NCBI GenBank assembly: GCA_002311635.1
Contig: DBZJ01000197.1
Location: 1 to 34,256 of the forward strand
Origin: Syntrophaceae bacterium UBA1163
Lineage (GTDB): Bacteria; Desulfobacterota; BSN033; UBA1163
Reading direction: 5' to 3'
Length of the DNA: 34,256 nt
Shown here: positions 1 to 7,780 of the stretch, one piece after another
Numbering within the stretch: position 1 is the stretch's first letter
Layout of the letters: each line of letters opens with the position of its first letter
Program-made: the position numbers and the translations under genes
Notes under the pieces: model-generated
What the model was told of the DNA's origin: nothing
The model's database searches: none
What the model saw: only the letters and a program-made list of their open reading frames with translations

Positions 1-1
1 G

Positions 2-301
2 ATCATTGCCATGGGAACACCTTCCGAATTAAAAGTGAAAACTCTCCCACAGGGGATATTCGAAGTGGATTGTGATCCCCTCGTTACGGCCCTGGATCTC
101 CTGAAGAAAGAGCCCTGGGCCGCGGAATCAGCCGTATTCGGAGACGGTCTTCATGTGATCGGCAAAGAAGGCGTCGATTTGGAGCAAGAGATTAACGCTC
201 TCTTCCAGAAGCACAGGATCCTTCTCAAAAGGATGGGCAGGATCAGACCTTCTTTGGAGGACGTCTTTGTTTCGCTGATCGAAAAAGAGGAGAAGCAGTG
301 A
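2..301 (+). CDS. ABC transporter ATP-binding protein, C-terminal fragment (gene cut by left edge)
   Basis: The frame is open to the left window edge, so this is only the last 99 residues of a longer gene. The visible start reads IIAMGTPSELK, the stretch that normally follows the H-loop of ABC ATPases. The fragment ends with PSLEDVFVSLIEK, the accessory C-terminal segment typical of drug or lipid export ATPases (CcmA/DrrA/YbhF type). Walker A, signature and Walker B motifs lie outside the window. Its TGA overlaps the GTG start of the next permease by four bases (GTGA), so translation is coupled and the ATPase almost certainly energises the two permeases that follow. The substrate is unknown. 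The first internal ATG (11) is not the real start. Confidence 0.85.
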   Translation: MIAMGTPSELKVKTLPQGIFEVDCDPLVTALDLLKKEPWAAESAVFGDGLHVIGKEGVDLEQEINALFQKHRILLKRMGRIRPSLEDVFVSLIEKEEKQ

Positions 302-1431
302 ATTTCCCCCGAACGTGGGCCATCGCAAAAAAAGAGTTTTTCCATATCTACCGAGACCCAAGGAGCCTGGCACTGGTGATCCTGATGCCTGCTCTCCTGA
401 TGCTTCTCTTTGGATACGCCGTCACCCTCGATGTGAAGAAGGTCTCGATGGCTGTCTTGGACCGAGACCGGACCCAGGAGAGCTTGAACTTCATCCAACG
501 ATTCAGCGCCTCTCCCTATTTTCGCCTTCGCTTTTGGGTCCGAGACGAGAAGGAGATGATGCGGCTCATCGACCAGGGTGAGGTGAAGATGGGGTTGGTG
601 CTTCCGTGGAATTTTTCTAAAACAATCAAGGCAGAGAAGGTGGTTCCGATTCAAGCGCTCATCGACGGGGCCGATGCCAATACAGCCAGTCTCATTCTCA
701 GTTATGCACAGGCGATTGCCCGGCAGTATACTCAGGAGAAGACCATTCTGAAGGTTACGAGGATGGGAGCACAGAGTGTGAACTTTCCCATCGAGACACG
801 GCCCAGGGTCTGGTTCAATGAAGATCTGGAGTCGAAGAATTATTTCGTGCCGGGGCTGGTTGCGGTGATCATGTCGATCATCGGGGTGCTCCTCACCGGG
901 CAGGTGATTGTTCGGGAATGGGAGAAGGGGACGATGGAACTCCTCATCTCTACGCCTGTTCGAAAAGGGGAACTGATGATGGGAAAGCTGTTTCCCTATT
1001 TCTTCTTAGGCCTTTTAGACTTGTCCTTGGCCGTCCTGATGGGCAAATGGGTCTTTCAGGTGCCGTTGAGAGGAAGTGTTGCTTTGCTTTTTGCTCTCTC
1101 TTGCATCTACATTTTTGTGGCCCTTGCTCTTGGCTTGACCATTTCCACCTTTGCCAGAACACAGCTTCTGGCCAATCAGATGGCAATGGTCATCGGATTT
1201 CTGCCCACGTTCCTTCTCTCCGGCTTCACCTTCGCGATCGCCAACATGCCCGCTTGGCTCCAGGTCATTACCTACGGGATTGCGCCTCGGTATTATGTGA
1301 CAATCCTGAAAGAGATCTTTTTGAAAGGGGTGGGCTTCTCCTTTCTCTGGCGTGAAACCCTGGTATTGATGGTGATGGCGATAGCGGGGTTCTGGGTGGC
1401 CGCGAGGAGTTTTAAAAAGGAGCTGAGATAG
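298..1431 (+). CDS. ABC-2 type transporter permease (YbhS-like)
   Basis: A 377-residue inner-membrane permease of the ABC-2 family with the full architecture. There is one N-terminal membrane segment after KKEFFHIYRDPRSL (about residues 20-42), a large extracytoplasmic domain (about 43-175), and five or so hydrophobic segments from about residue 180 to the end. The stretch REWEKGTMELLISTPV is the cytoplasmic coupling region characteristic of the family. The GTG start overlaps the ATPase stop, and the next permease begins directly after this stop, so the three genes form one transcription unit like E. coli ybhF-ybhS-ybhR. The likely role is export of drugs, lipids or other small molecules; the sequence does not tell the substrate. 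Confidence 0.88.
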   Translation: MNFPRTWAIAKKEFFHIYRDPRSLALVILMPALLMLLFGYAVTLDVKKVSMAVLDRDRTQESLNFIQRFSASPYFRLRFWVRDEKEMMRLIDQGEVKMGLVLPWNFSKTIKAEKVVPIQALIDGADANTASLILSYAQAIARQYTQEKTILKVTRMGAQSVNFPIETRPRVWFNEDLESKNYFVPGLVAVIMSIIGVLLTGQVIVREWEKGTMELLISTPVRKGELMMGKLFPYFFLGLLDLSLAVLMGKWVFQVPLRGSVALLFALSCIYIFVALALGLTISTFARTQLLANQMAMVIGFLPTFLLSGFTFAIANMPAWLQVITYGIAPRYYVTILKEIFLKGVGFSFLWRETLVLMVMAIAGFWVAARSFKKELR

Positions 1432-2562
1432 ATGTTTCAAACGGTTCGATATCTATTTGTTAAAGAGTTGATTCAGACGTTGAGAGATAAACGAATGCGG
1501 GTGACCCTGATTGTTCCCCCCATCTTTCAACTGATTGTCTTCGGATATGCTGCTAATCTGGATGTGAAACATATCCGCACGGCCATCCGTGATCTGGATC
1601 AGAGTGTCGATTCGAGGGATCTTATCGGAAGATTCGGAAGTTCAAAATATTTTGATATGGTCTCTTTTCCCAAGACTCCGAGGGAAGTCAAAGATCTGAT
1701 TAATCAAGGGCAGGTCACGGTCAGCATTGAGATCCCGACCGATTTTTCAAAGAAGTTGAAAAAAGGGGATACCGCCACGGTCCAGATTGTTCTTGATGGA
1801 TCCGAATCCAATACGGCATTGATCGCCCTGGGCTATGCGAACCAGATCCTTTCTGATTTCTCGACGCAGATGCTCGTAAAAAGGTTGAACCGAGCCGGCA
1901 TGATTGGCTTTGAGGAAGCGGGTGTGGAGCTGCAACATCGCACTTGGTTCAATCCAAATTTCGAAAGCAGGCTCTTTTACATCCCGGGAGTCATCGCCTC
2001 TATTGCCTTTCTCATCCCGATCATTTTGACCGCTCAGGCGATTGTCAGAGAGAGGGAGATCGGCACGCTTGAACAGATCATGGTCACGCCCATCCGTTCC
2101 TGGGAATTGATGATTGGGAAGACCCTCCCCTTTGCTCTGTTCGGTCTTCTCGATGTCATGATGATCGCCCTGATCGGAGTTTTTTGGTTTGAGGTTCCTC
2201 TTCGAGGAAATCCCTTCGTCCTTCTGTTGGGTGCCGTGCTCTTCCTGATGAGTTCGGTGGCCATCGGACTGTTTATCTCTACGATCTGCTCCACTCAACA
2301 ACAAGCTCAGATTTCCACCTTCTTTTTTACGATGCCTGCTTTTACGCTGTCCGGTTTTGCTTTCCCGATAGAGAATATGCCAGAATGGATCCAAACCCTG
2401 ACCTATGCCAACCCGCTGCGTTATTTTCTGGTCATCATTCGAGGCGTCTTTTTAAAGGCGAATGGCCTGGATATCCTCTGGCCTCAAATGCTGGCATTAG
2501 GCATATTGGGCACACTGATGATTCTTTTGAGTTCCCTAAGGTTCCAGAAGAGATTGAAATGA
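1432..2562 (+). CDS. ABC-2 type transporter permease (YbhR-like)
   Basis: A 376-residue second permease of the exporter, a paralogue of the preceding gene with the same layout: one N-terminal transmembrane helix, an extracytoplasmic domain to about residue 175, then a five-helix membrane block. Visible family hallmarks are REREIGTLEQIMVTPI in the coupling region, STQQQAQ in the membrane block, and PIENMPEWIQTLTYANPLRY near the C-terminus, which closely resembles what I recall of E. coli YbhR. The ATG follows the previous TAG with no gap. The two permeases probably form a heterodimer driven by the upstream ATPase. No outer-membrane or membrane-fusion partner is visible; it may lie left of the window. 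Confidence 0.88.
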   Translation: MFQTVRYLFVKELIQTLRDKRMRVTLIVPPIFQLIVFGYAANLDVKHIRTAIRDLDQSVDSRDLIGRFGSSKYFDMVSFPKTPREVKDLINQGQVTVSIEIPTDFSKKLKKGDTATVQIVLDGSESNTALIALGYANQILSDFSTQMLVKRLNRAGMIGFEEAGVELQHRTWFNPNFESRLFYIPGVIASIAFLIPIILTAQAIVREREIGTLEQIMVTPIRSWELMIGKTLPFALFGLLDVMMIALIGVFWFEVPLRGNPFVLLLGAVLFLMSSVAIGLFISTICSTQQQAQISTFFFTMPAFTLSGFAFPIENMPEWIQTLTYANPLRYFLVIIRGVFLKANGLDILWPQMLALGILGTLMILLSSLRFQKRLK

Positions 2563-2563
2563 A

Positions 2564-2677
2564 AAAAGGTTTAAGGATTCGAGAGTTCATGGGTTCAGGG
2601 GTTTATAATCTGCAAATTCCACTTCTTTCAATCTCGTATTTTTCGCTTGACCCCTTGAATCCTTGACCCCTCAGACC
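2564..2677. repeat. Inverted pair of 8-nt periodic repeats
   Basis: The gap between the permease and the endonuclease gene holds two short arrays in opposite orientation. On the plus strand at 2646-2677 the units CTTGACCC, CTTGAATC, CTTGACCC and CTCAGACC follow each other with a period of eight. On the minus strand across about 2564-2605 a related array of the same period (AACCCCTG, AACCCATG and so on) is present. Together they could fold into a long imperfect hairpin. They look like a dispersed intergenic repeat rather than a regulatory site. Confidence 0.5.
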
Positions 2678-2688
2678 CTTTTGTATCA

Positions 2689-2700
2689 TTCCAATTGGAA
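2689..2700. promoter_or_regulatory. Perfect 12-bp palindrome upstream of the endonuclease gene
   Basis: TTCCAATTGGAA is a perfect palindrome ending 14 bases before the ATG at 2715. Its position over the likely leader or ribosome-binding region makes it a candidate operator. A 12-bp palindrome can also occur by chance, and no regulator is encoded next to it. Confidence 0.25.
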
Positions 2701-2714
2701 GCCGAGAAACTGCT

Positions 2715-3362
2715 ATGAAGAAAATTTTAATGGAAATCTACCGCAAACTTTATCGGGCTTACGGTTCCAGACACTGGTGGCCCGGTGAGACTTCTTTTGA
2801 GGTGATGGTCGGTGCAATCCTCACTCAAAATACCTCCTGGAGAAACGTGGAAAAAACAATTCAGAGGCTGAAGGCGAAAGGGGTGTTAAATCCGCAGGGG
2901 ATCTATCACCTTAGACGTTCACAACTCGCCTCGCTGATCAAATCCTCGGGTTACTACCGAATCAAAGCCGACCGATTGAAGTCGTTTATGGGCTTCTTAT
3001 TTGAAGAATATGAGGGGGATTTAAAAAGAATGAAAAGAGCGAGGCTGGTAGAGTTGAGGACAAAGCTTCTCGGAGTCAAGGGAATCGGACCCGAAACAGC
3101 GGATAGCATCCTCCTCTACGGCCTGAAGAAACCTATTTTCGTTGTCGATGCTTATACGAGAAGGGTCCTCTCTCGGCATCGAGTCATTTCAGAGGGAGCC
3201 TCTTACGAAGAAATCCAGAGACTCTTCATGATGCATCTTCCACTTGACGAAAAATTATTCAACGAGTATCATGCCCTCTTCGTTCAAGCGGGGAAAATGG
3301 TGTGTAAAAAGACACCGAGATGTGATATCTGTCCTTTAAAAGGCATTGGGCATAGAGCATAG
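2715..3362 (+). CDS. Endonuclease III-like HhH-GPD DNA glycosylase (COG2231 type)
   Basis: A 215-residue base-excision repair glycosylase of the helix-hairpin-helix GPD superfamily. The hairpin is LLGVKGIGPETAD (about 118-130), followed by the catalytic aspartate in VVDAYTRR (Asp145). The position corresponding to the catalytic lysine of E. coli endonuclease III (GRKTAN) is glutamate here (Glu127), so a monofunctional glycosylase without lyase chemistry is more likely than a true Nth. Cysteines 197, 203 and 206 match the start of the 4Fe-4S loop, but the fourth cysteine is missing and the protein ends at residue 215. The last codons and the stop fall inside an inverted-repeat arm that begins at 3350, so the 3' end may have been replaced. 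Substrate specificity (alkylated or oxidised base) cannot be read from the sequence. Confidence 0.85.
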   Translation: MKKILMEIYRKLYRAYGSRHWWPGETSFEVMVGAILTQNTSWRNVEKTIQRLKAKGVLNPQGIYHLRRSQLASLIKSSGYYRIKADRLKSFMGFLFEEYEGDLKRMKRARLVELRTKLLGVKGIGPETADSILLYGLKKPIFVVDAYTRRVLSRHRVISEGASYEEIQRLFMMHLPLDEKLFNEYHALFVQAGKMVCKKTPRCDICPLKGIGHRA

Positions 3363-3531
3363 CGCAGAGCGCAAAGCGTCAAGAACATAGACAACCCATT
3401 CTGTCATTTCCAGGGATGCGGGAATCCAGAAGGGATAATAGCAATCGCGGACGAATATGGATTCCTGCTTTCGCAGGAATGACAACATGCAGCATTGGAG
3501 CTTTTTGTAGTTTTTACGCTATGCTCTATGC
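3350..3531. repeat. Outer inverted repeat flanking a nested element
   Basis: A 15-nt arm GCATAGAGCATAGCG at 3350-3364 is repeated exactly in inverse orientation at 3517-3531. Next to each arm lies more of the same degenerate vocabulary (GCGCAAAGCG at 3370-3379 and its inverse near 3530-3539). The left arm contains the last codons and stop of the endonuclease gene, and the right arm ends 24 bases before the next gene. A second inverted-repeat element sits between the arms. Confidence 0.7.
3402..3484. repeat. Small MITE-like element with TGTCAT/ATGACA ends and an internal hairpin
   Basis: An 83-bp segment starts TGTCATTTCC and ends with the imperfect inverse GGAATGACA. Its right half contains a perfect hairpin at 3461-3480 (ATTCCTGC, loop TTTC, GCAGGAAT). 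The left half carries a degraded version of the same sequence. Similar TCATTCCTGCGAAAGCAGGAAT units are, to my knowledge, widespread intergenic repeats in proteobacterial genomes. No open reading frame of its own is present. Confidence 0.65.
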
Positions 3532-3555
3532 GCTTTGCGCCATGCGGTTTAAAAG

Positions 3556-4317
3556 ATGGCTTACTGGCAAAAAGAGATTCGGAGCTTGACGGGAAAAGCA
3601 ATCCACCGTTATAGCTTGATCCAGGAGGGAGACCGTATTCTGGTGGGGGTCTCCGGTGGAAAGGACAGCCTGACGTTGCTGCACCTTCTCCATGAGCGAA
3701 GCAAGCGCGTTCCTGTCCACTATGAACTCATGCCGGTTTACATCGACCTCGGCTTTGGCTCCGAGAAAGCCGACACTCTGAGAAATTTTTTTGAGACGAA
3801 AGAACTACCCTATCACATCGAGTTCACCGACATCGGAAGGAGAGCGAACAGCTCTGAGAATCGAGAAAACCCCTGTTTTCTCTGCTCCTGGGAAAGAAGA
3901 AAACGACTCTTCCATATCGCCCACCGTTTCAAATGTAACAAAATCGCCCTCGGTCATCACAAAGACGATATCATCGAGACCCTTCTTCTTAATATTTTTT
4001 ACAGTGCTGAGATCAGCACTATGCTTCCTTTACAGAGTTTGTTCAAAGGGAGGATCACTCTTATCCGTCCCTTGGCTTTACTGGAAGAGAAAAAGATTGA
4101 GAGGTTTGCAAGAGAGATGGGACTGCCTTTTGGCCCCAGCGGCTGTCCGAGTTCTGGAAAGACGAAAAGAAAGGTGGTCAAGGATTTGATTGAAGCTCTG
4201 AGCAGGAAGGACCGTCGAGTTAAGGGAAACATCTTCCGGGCCCTTTCAAACGTTAAATTGGATTATACTTTGTCGAATTTGAAAAAAATCGGAACGGTAA
4301 AGGAAAGAGGAGATTAG
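3556..4317 (+). CDS. ttcA: TtcA-family tRNA 2-thiolation ATP pyrophosphatase
   Basis: A 253-residue PP-loop ATPase. The SGGKDS motif is at residues 33-38. A CxxC pair (Cys107 and Cys110, in NPCFLC) and a later cysteine (Cys197, in SGCPSS) occupy the three positions that bind the iron-sulfur cluster in TtcA. The LGHHKDD motif (about 132-138) is another family hallmark. TtcA adenylates and then thiolates cytidine 32 of certain tRNAs in the cytoplasm. The protein is shorter than the roughly 310-residue E. coli enzyme, mainly at the C-terminus, so a related TtcA/TtuA-group thiolase with another target is possible. The ATG at 3556 has no strong ribosome-binding site. The repeat block ends just upstream, and livK follows after 29 bases. 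Confidence 0.8.
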   Translation: MAYWQKEIRSLTGKAIHRYSLIQEGDRILVGVSGGKDSLTLLHLLHERSKRVPVHYELMPVYIDLGFGSEKADTLRNFFETKELPYHIEFTDIGRRANSSENRENPCFLCSWERRKRLFHIAHRFKCNKIALGHHKDDIIETLLLNIFYSAEISTMLPLQSLFKGRITLIRPLALLEEKKIERFAREMGLPFGPSGCPSSGKTKRKVVKDLIEALSRKDRRVKGNIFRALSNVKLDYTLSNLKKIGTVKERGD

Positions 4318-4346
4318 GAGACCAAGACGAGAAGGAGATTGAAGAG

Positions 4347-5582
4347 ATGGGTTTGAAAGGGAGGGTGTGCTCGAGAACAATTTTGCTGTGTCTTTTGATC
4401 GCTTGGACCCATGGAATCGCATTGGGCGAACAGAAATTCAGAATTGGATATGCTGACCCGCTGACAGGGACATTCGGGAGGGATGGGAACCTGGTGAAGG
4501 ACGCCTATAACTTCTGGGCGGAGCTTGTCAATGCAAAAGGGGGGATCGAGGTCAAAGGAAAGAAATATCCGGTGGAGCTGACCGTCATTGACGACAAGTC
4601 AACGGCCGCCGAGAATGCCAGGTTTACGGAAAAGTTGATCACCGAGGATAAAGTCGATTTGATCCTGGGCGGGTTTGGGAGTGATTCCGTCTTTGCAGGG
4701 AGCGCTGTGGCAGAGAAGTACAAATATCCTTTAGTCAGTGGCGCAGCCAGTTCCGACAAACTCTTTGCACGGGGGTTCAAGTATTATTTTTCCACTCTGG
4801 GAAAAGCCACCGAAGAAGTCCGGGGTTGTGTCGACATTGTTCAGATCCTTTCCCCAAAGCCCAAGACGGGGGCGATCATTGGGTCCGACATCCTGTTCAC
4901 GTCCCTTGCCGCCGAAGGGTATAGAAAATACGCAGCTCAAAACGGGATAGAGATTTTACACTTCGAGCTCTTCCCGATTACCCTTCAGGATTATAACTCC
5001 ATGCTGGTCAAGGTGAAGCAGAAGAATCCAGACGTCCTGTTTGTGGGATCGCATCTGATGGTTGCGATGAAGACGATCAAGGGGATGAAGGAAATCGATT
5101 TCACGCCGAAGATGGTTACCTTTAGCTATGGGCCGACCGTCCCGGATTTTATTAAGAGCTTGGGAAAAGATGCAGAATATGTGGTTGGTGCCTCTGAATG
5201 GGCCCCAAATTTACCGTACAGAGATCCTTTGTTCGGGACGGCAAGACAATTCAATGAAAATTATTTCAAGAAATATGGTCGCAACCCTGACTATGTCGAA
5301 GCGGCCTCAGCAGCCGGCGCTTATGCCATACAGGTGGCGATCGAAAAATTGGGCATAACGCCCCCCGTGAAAGAGGAAGATCGGGTCAGAATAATGGAGG
5401 AGCTCCATAGACAGAGTCTGACCACTTTCTACGGGGTTGTCAAGTTTGGAGCAGGCGGGGCGAACGAAGCTCATCCACCGGTAGCCGTTCAGGTTCAAAA
5501 CGGCAAGCTGGTCAATGTCTACCCCAAGGAGGTAGCGGAGGCAGCCCCCTGGTATCCCATGAAGCCGTGGAAAAAGAGGTGA
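4347..5582 (+). CDS. livK: Branched-chain amino acid ABC transporter, periplasmic substrate-binding protein
   Basis: A 411-residue type-1 periplasmic binding protein. A signal peptide is clear (basic MGLKGRVCSR, hydrophobic TILLCLLIAW, probable cleavage near HGIALG). The mature protein begins KFRIGYADPLTGTFGRDG, the usual first strand of LivK/UrtA-like proteins, and continues with VELTVIDDKSTAAENARF and LILGGFGSDSVFAGSAVAEKY. It captures a branched-chain amino acid or a related small amide or carboxylate in the periplasm and delivers it to the LivHM channel. It is the first gene of the liv cluster. LivK homologues often bind substrates other than leucine, isoleucine and valine, so the ligand is uncertain. 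Confidence 0.88.
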   Translation: MGLKGRVCSRTILLCLLIAWTHGIALGEQKFRIGYADPLTGTFGRDGNLVKDAYNFWAELVNAKGGIEVKGKKYPVELTVIDDKSTAAENARFTEKLITEDKVDLILGGFGSDSVFAGSAVAEKYKYPLVSGAASSDKLFARGFKYYFSTLGKATEEVRGCVDIVQILSPKPKTGAIIGSDILFTSLAAEGYRKYAAQNGIEILHFELFPITLQDYNSMLVKVKQKNPDVLFVGSHLMVAMKTIKGMKEIDFTPKMVTFSYGPTVPDFIKSLGKDAEYVVGASEWAPNLPYRDPLFGTARQFNENYFKKYGRNPDYVEAASAAGAYAIQVAIEKLGITPPVKEEDRVRIMEELHRQSLTTFYGVVKFGAGGANEAHPPVAVQVQNGKLVNVYPKEVAEAAPWYPMKPWKKR

Positions 5583-5642
5583 AGGGGGCGAGGGTGAGGG
5601 GACTATATTGGATAGAAACTCCCGGAAGAAAGCGTAGACAAG

Positions 5643-6512
5643 ATGCTCCTTTTTTTGCAATCCTTGATTAATGGAATCCTCCTGGGAGGAATTTATGCGT
5701 CCTATTCAGCAGGCTTTTCGTTGATCTTCGGTGTGATGGGAGTGATCAACATCTTCCACGGCGAGATGGTGATGCTGGGCGCCTTTCTGACCTATTGGAT
5801 CTTCACTTTATTTCATATCGATCCTTTCTTGACCGTTCCACTCTCGTTCTTCTCACTCTTCATCTTTGGTTATCTAGTCCAGAGGTTTGTGATCAATCGG
5901 GTGGTCGAGGCCCCCCCGATGAATTCTTATATCCTCACCTTCGGTATTCATTTGATTGTCGCTTACACTGCTCTCTGGATCTGGACAGCGGATTTCAGAA
6001 CGGTGACCACCAGTTATTCGGGAATGAACGCGAACATGGGTGGGATTGTCATCCCTTACGCCAGGCTGGCTACCTTTGTTTTGGCTCTCATCGTTGTGGC
6101 CGGAGTTTATTTCCTGTTGTATCGGACTGAAATTGGAAGGGCGATTCAGGCGACGGCTCAGGACAAAGAGATCGCGCGACTGATGGGAGTCAATATCCGG
6201 CAGATCTATGCGATCACGTTCGGGGTCGGAGCTGCGATTACAGGTATTGCCGGTTCGTTGATCTCCACGTACTTTATTATTTTCCCGCAGATGGGACTCT
6301 CCTATACGATCATTGCCTTTTGCGTGGTTGTTTTGGGAGGGATGGGATATATCCCAGGAGCACTCTACGGAGGGCTGATTCTGGGAGTCGTGCAATCTCT
6401 GACGGCTACCTATCTGAACGCCGGGCTGTCAGGGGCCTTGACGTTTATTTTGCTCTTTATCATGTTGGTCCTGAGGCCGGCAGGTATCCTGGGAAAAGGA
6501 ATTGTGGAATAG
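5643..6512 (+). CDS. livH: Branched-chain amino acid ABC transporter permease LivH
   Basis: A 289-residue polytopic inner-membrane protein with about eight hydrophobic segments. The N-terminal LINGILLGGIYASYSAGFSL and the conserved cytoplasmic loop containing EIGRAIQATAQDKEIARLMG are LivH hallmarks; that loop is the contact for the ATPases. The C-terminal half carries VVLGGMGYIPGALYGGLILG. It forms one half of the translocation channel with LivM. The start lies 60 bases after livK, with only a weak ribosome-binding site. livM follows four bases after the stop. Confidence 0.9.
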   Translation: MLLFLQSLINGILLGGIYASYSAGFSLIFGVMGVINIFHGEMVMLGAFLTYWIFTLFHIDPFLTVPLSFFSLFIFGYLVQRFVINRVVEAPPMNSYILTFGIHLIVAYTALWIWTADFRTVTTSYSGMNANMGGIVIPYARLATFVLALIVVAGVYFLLYRTEIGRAIQATAQDKEIARLMGVNIRQIYAITFGVGAAITGIAGSLISTYFIIFPQMGLSYTIIAFCVVVLGGMGYIPGALYGGLILGVVQSLTATYLNAGLSGALTFILLFIMLVLRPAGILGKGIVE

Positions 6513-6516
6513 GGGC

Positions 6517-7479
6517 ATGCTGAAGAAATCATCACTGTTAATCCTCATTCTCATCACGACGGGACTTCTGATCGTGCCTTTTGGAGGGTTTTCGGAATAT
6601 TTCCTCAGGCTACTTGCCGTGATCTTTTTATGGATTGGAAAAGCAGGCTGTTGGAACATCATCTGCGGATATACGGGTTACATCGATTTTGGAGCGGTGG
6701 GATATTATGGAATCGGTTCTTACGTCACGGCCTTGCTTATGTCAAAAGGAAATGCTCCATTCTTGATTTCGATTCTGGTCAGTGGCCTTGTTTCTGCTTT
6801 GATCGCCCTGCCCATCGGCTTACCTACACTTCGATTAAAGGGAGCGTATTTCGGGATTGCCACCCTTGCCTTCGCCGAAGCGATGAAGCAGATTATTCTT
6901 GAATTCGATAAAACGGCTGGGGTCAATTTCTTTGAGGGACCTCATGGGATTACCTTACCTATAGGTCCGAAAAACGAGTTCTTTTATTATGTTGGATTTG
7001 GAATCATGGTGGTCGTGATCGGGATTGCCTACTGGATCAAACGATCCAAATTCGGGTATGCGCTCCGTGCCATCCGTGAAGCGGAGCAGGCCGCAGAGCT
7101 GTCGGGTGTGGATACGTTGAGAAGCAAAGTGAAAGCCTACATGATCAGCGCCTTTTTCTTGGGAATGATCGGCGGAATCGAGGCCTACTGGCTCACTTAT
7201 ATCACCCCTCACATGGTTTTTGACGTACTCATCACCATTCAGATGGTCGTGATGTCCTTGTTGGGAGGGATGGGGACGGTGTTCGGACCGGTGGTGGGAG
7301 CTTCCTTTTTGACGATCCTTTATGAGCTGCTTCATAGAGATTTTCCTTATACGTACACGATCATTGTCGGATTTATTATTGTTGTAGTCGTTCTTCTTAT
7401 GCCCAAAGGGATTGTGGGAACCCTCACCCCGGCAGGCCATGAACCTAGCATGGTACAGGGCAGGCAGCGCGAGCCATGA
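6517..7479 (+). CDS. livM: Branched-chain amino acid ABC transporter permease LivM
   Basis: A permease of 320 residues with about ten hydrophobic segments. Family motifs are ICGYTGYIDFGAVGYYGIGSY near the start, LPTLRLKGAYFGIATLAFAEA, FGYALRAIREAEQAAELSGVD (the ATPase-contact loop) and LLGGMGTVFGPVVGA. I chose the ATG at 6517, four bases after the livH stop with AGGGG directly upstream, over the TTG at 6502, which would overlap livH. The last dozen or so codons (GHEPSMVQGRQREP) are encoded by a 37-nt sequence that recurs inverted near 15565, so the C-terminus is not native-looking. It pairs with LivH in the membrane. Confidence 0.88.
   Translation: MLKKSSLLILILITTGLLIVPFGGFSEYFLRLLAVIFLWIGKAGCWNIICGYTGYIDFGAVGYYGIGSYVTALLMSKGNAPFLISILVSGLVSALIALPIGLPTLRLKGAYFGIATLAFAEAMKQIILEFDKTAGVNFFEGPHGITLPIGPKNEFFYYVGFGIMVVVIGIAYWIKRSKFGYALRAIREAEQAAELSGVDTLRSKVKAYMISAFFLGMIGGIEAYWLTYITPHMVFDVLITIQMVVMSLLGGMGTVFGPVVGASFLTILYELLHRDFPYTYTIIVGFIIVVVVLLMPKGIVGTLTPAGHEPSMVQGRQREP
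7431..7467 (+). repeat. 37-nt dispersed repeat, copy 1 (inside the livM 3' end)
   Basis: This 37-nt stretch matches 15547-15583 on the opposite strand at 34 of 37 positions. The shared core includes CATGGTACAGG followed by RCAGGCAG. Because it lies in coding sequence here and in non-coding DNA at the other site, a repeat origin is more likely than shared protein function. Confidence 0.7.
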
Positions 7480-7486
7480 AAATCAT

Positions 7487-7770
7487 AAATCCCCCTTGCT
7501 CCCCCGAAGTTGTGGAAAAATTCGGTGAAGCGGGCGGGCAAGAATATCTCCAAAGTTTTACAATTGCGGTTCCTTGAGAGGGTAGAGCTAACAAAAGCCT
7601 GTAAATGCTTAATGTGTGCCAGAGTTTCTAATTGTAAGTAGTCAACGTGAGGAAGTGCCGCTGTAAAACTTTCCTGACATCCTCGCCCGCCCTTTGCGTG
7701 GGGGACGATTTTTCCACACTTCCCCTTTGGTAAAGGGGGTTGCCTGCCCGCCGGTAGGCAGGGGGGATTT
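7487..7770. mobile_element. 284-bp MITE-like imperfect palindrome between livM and livG
   Basis: The segment begins AAATCCCCC (7487-7495) and ends GGGGGATTT (7762-7770). Internal pairs keep the same register: TGTGGAAAAATTCG (7511-7524) with CGATTTTTCCACA (7706-7718), GCGGGCGGG (7530-7538) with the CCCGCCC block near 7685-7691, and AAAGTTTTACA (7552-7562) with TGTAAAACTTT (7662-7672), a perfect 11-bp pair. Each arm is thus over 75 bp. Near the right end a second hairpin (7741-7760, TGCCTGCC/GGTAGGCA type) is embedded. No open reading frame of substance is present. It fills nearly the whole 301-bp gap between livM and livG and ends 10 bases before the livG ATG. No clear target-site duplication is visible. 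Confidence 0.7.
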
Positions 7771-7780
7771 GGTGGTCGGT

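Noticed and set aside
3350..3550. CRISPR-like repeat structure
   Set aside because: Only inverted copies, no regular direct repeats with spacers.
7694..7780. In-frame 29-codon extension of livG
   Set aside because: It is translation of the inverted-repeat element; the ABC fold starts at the ATG at 7781.
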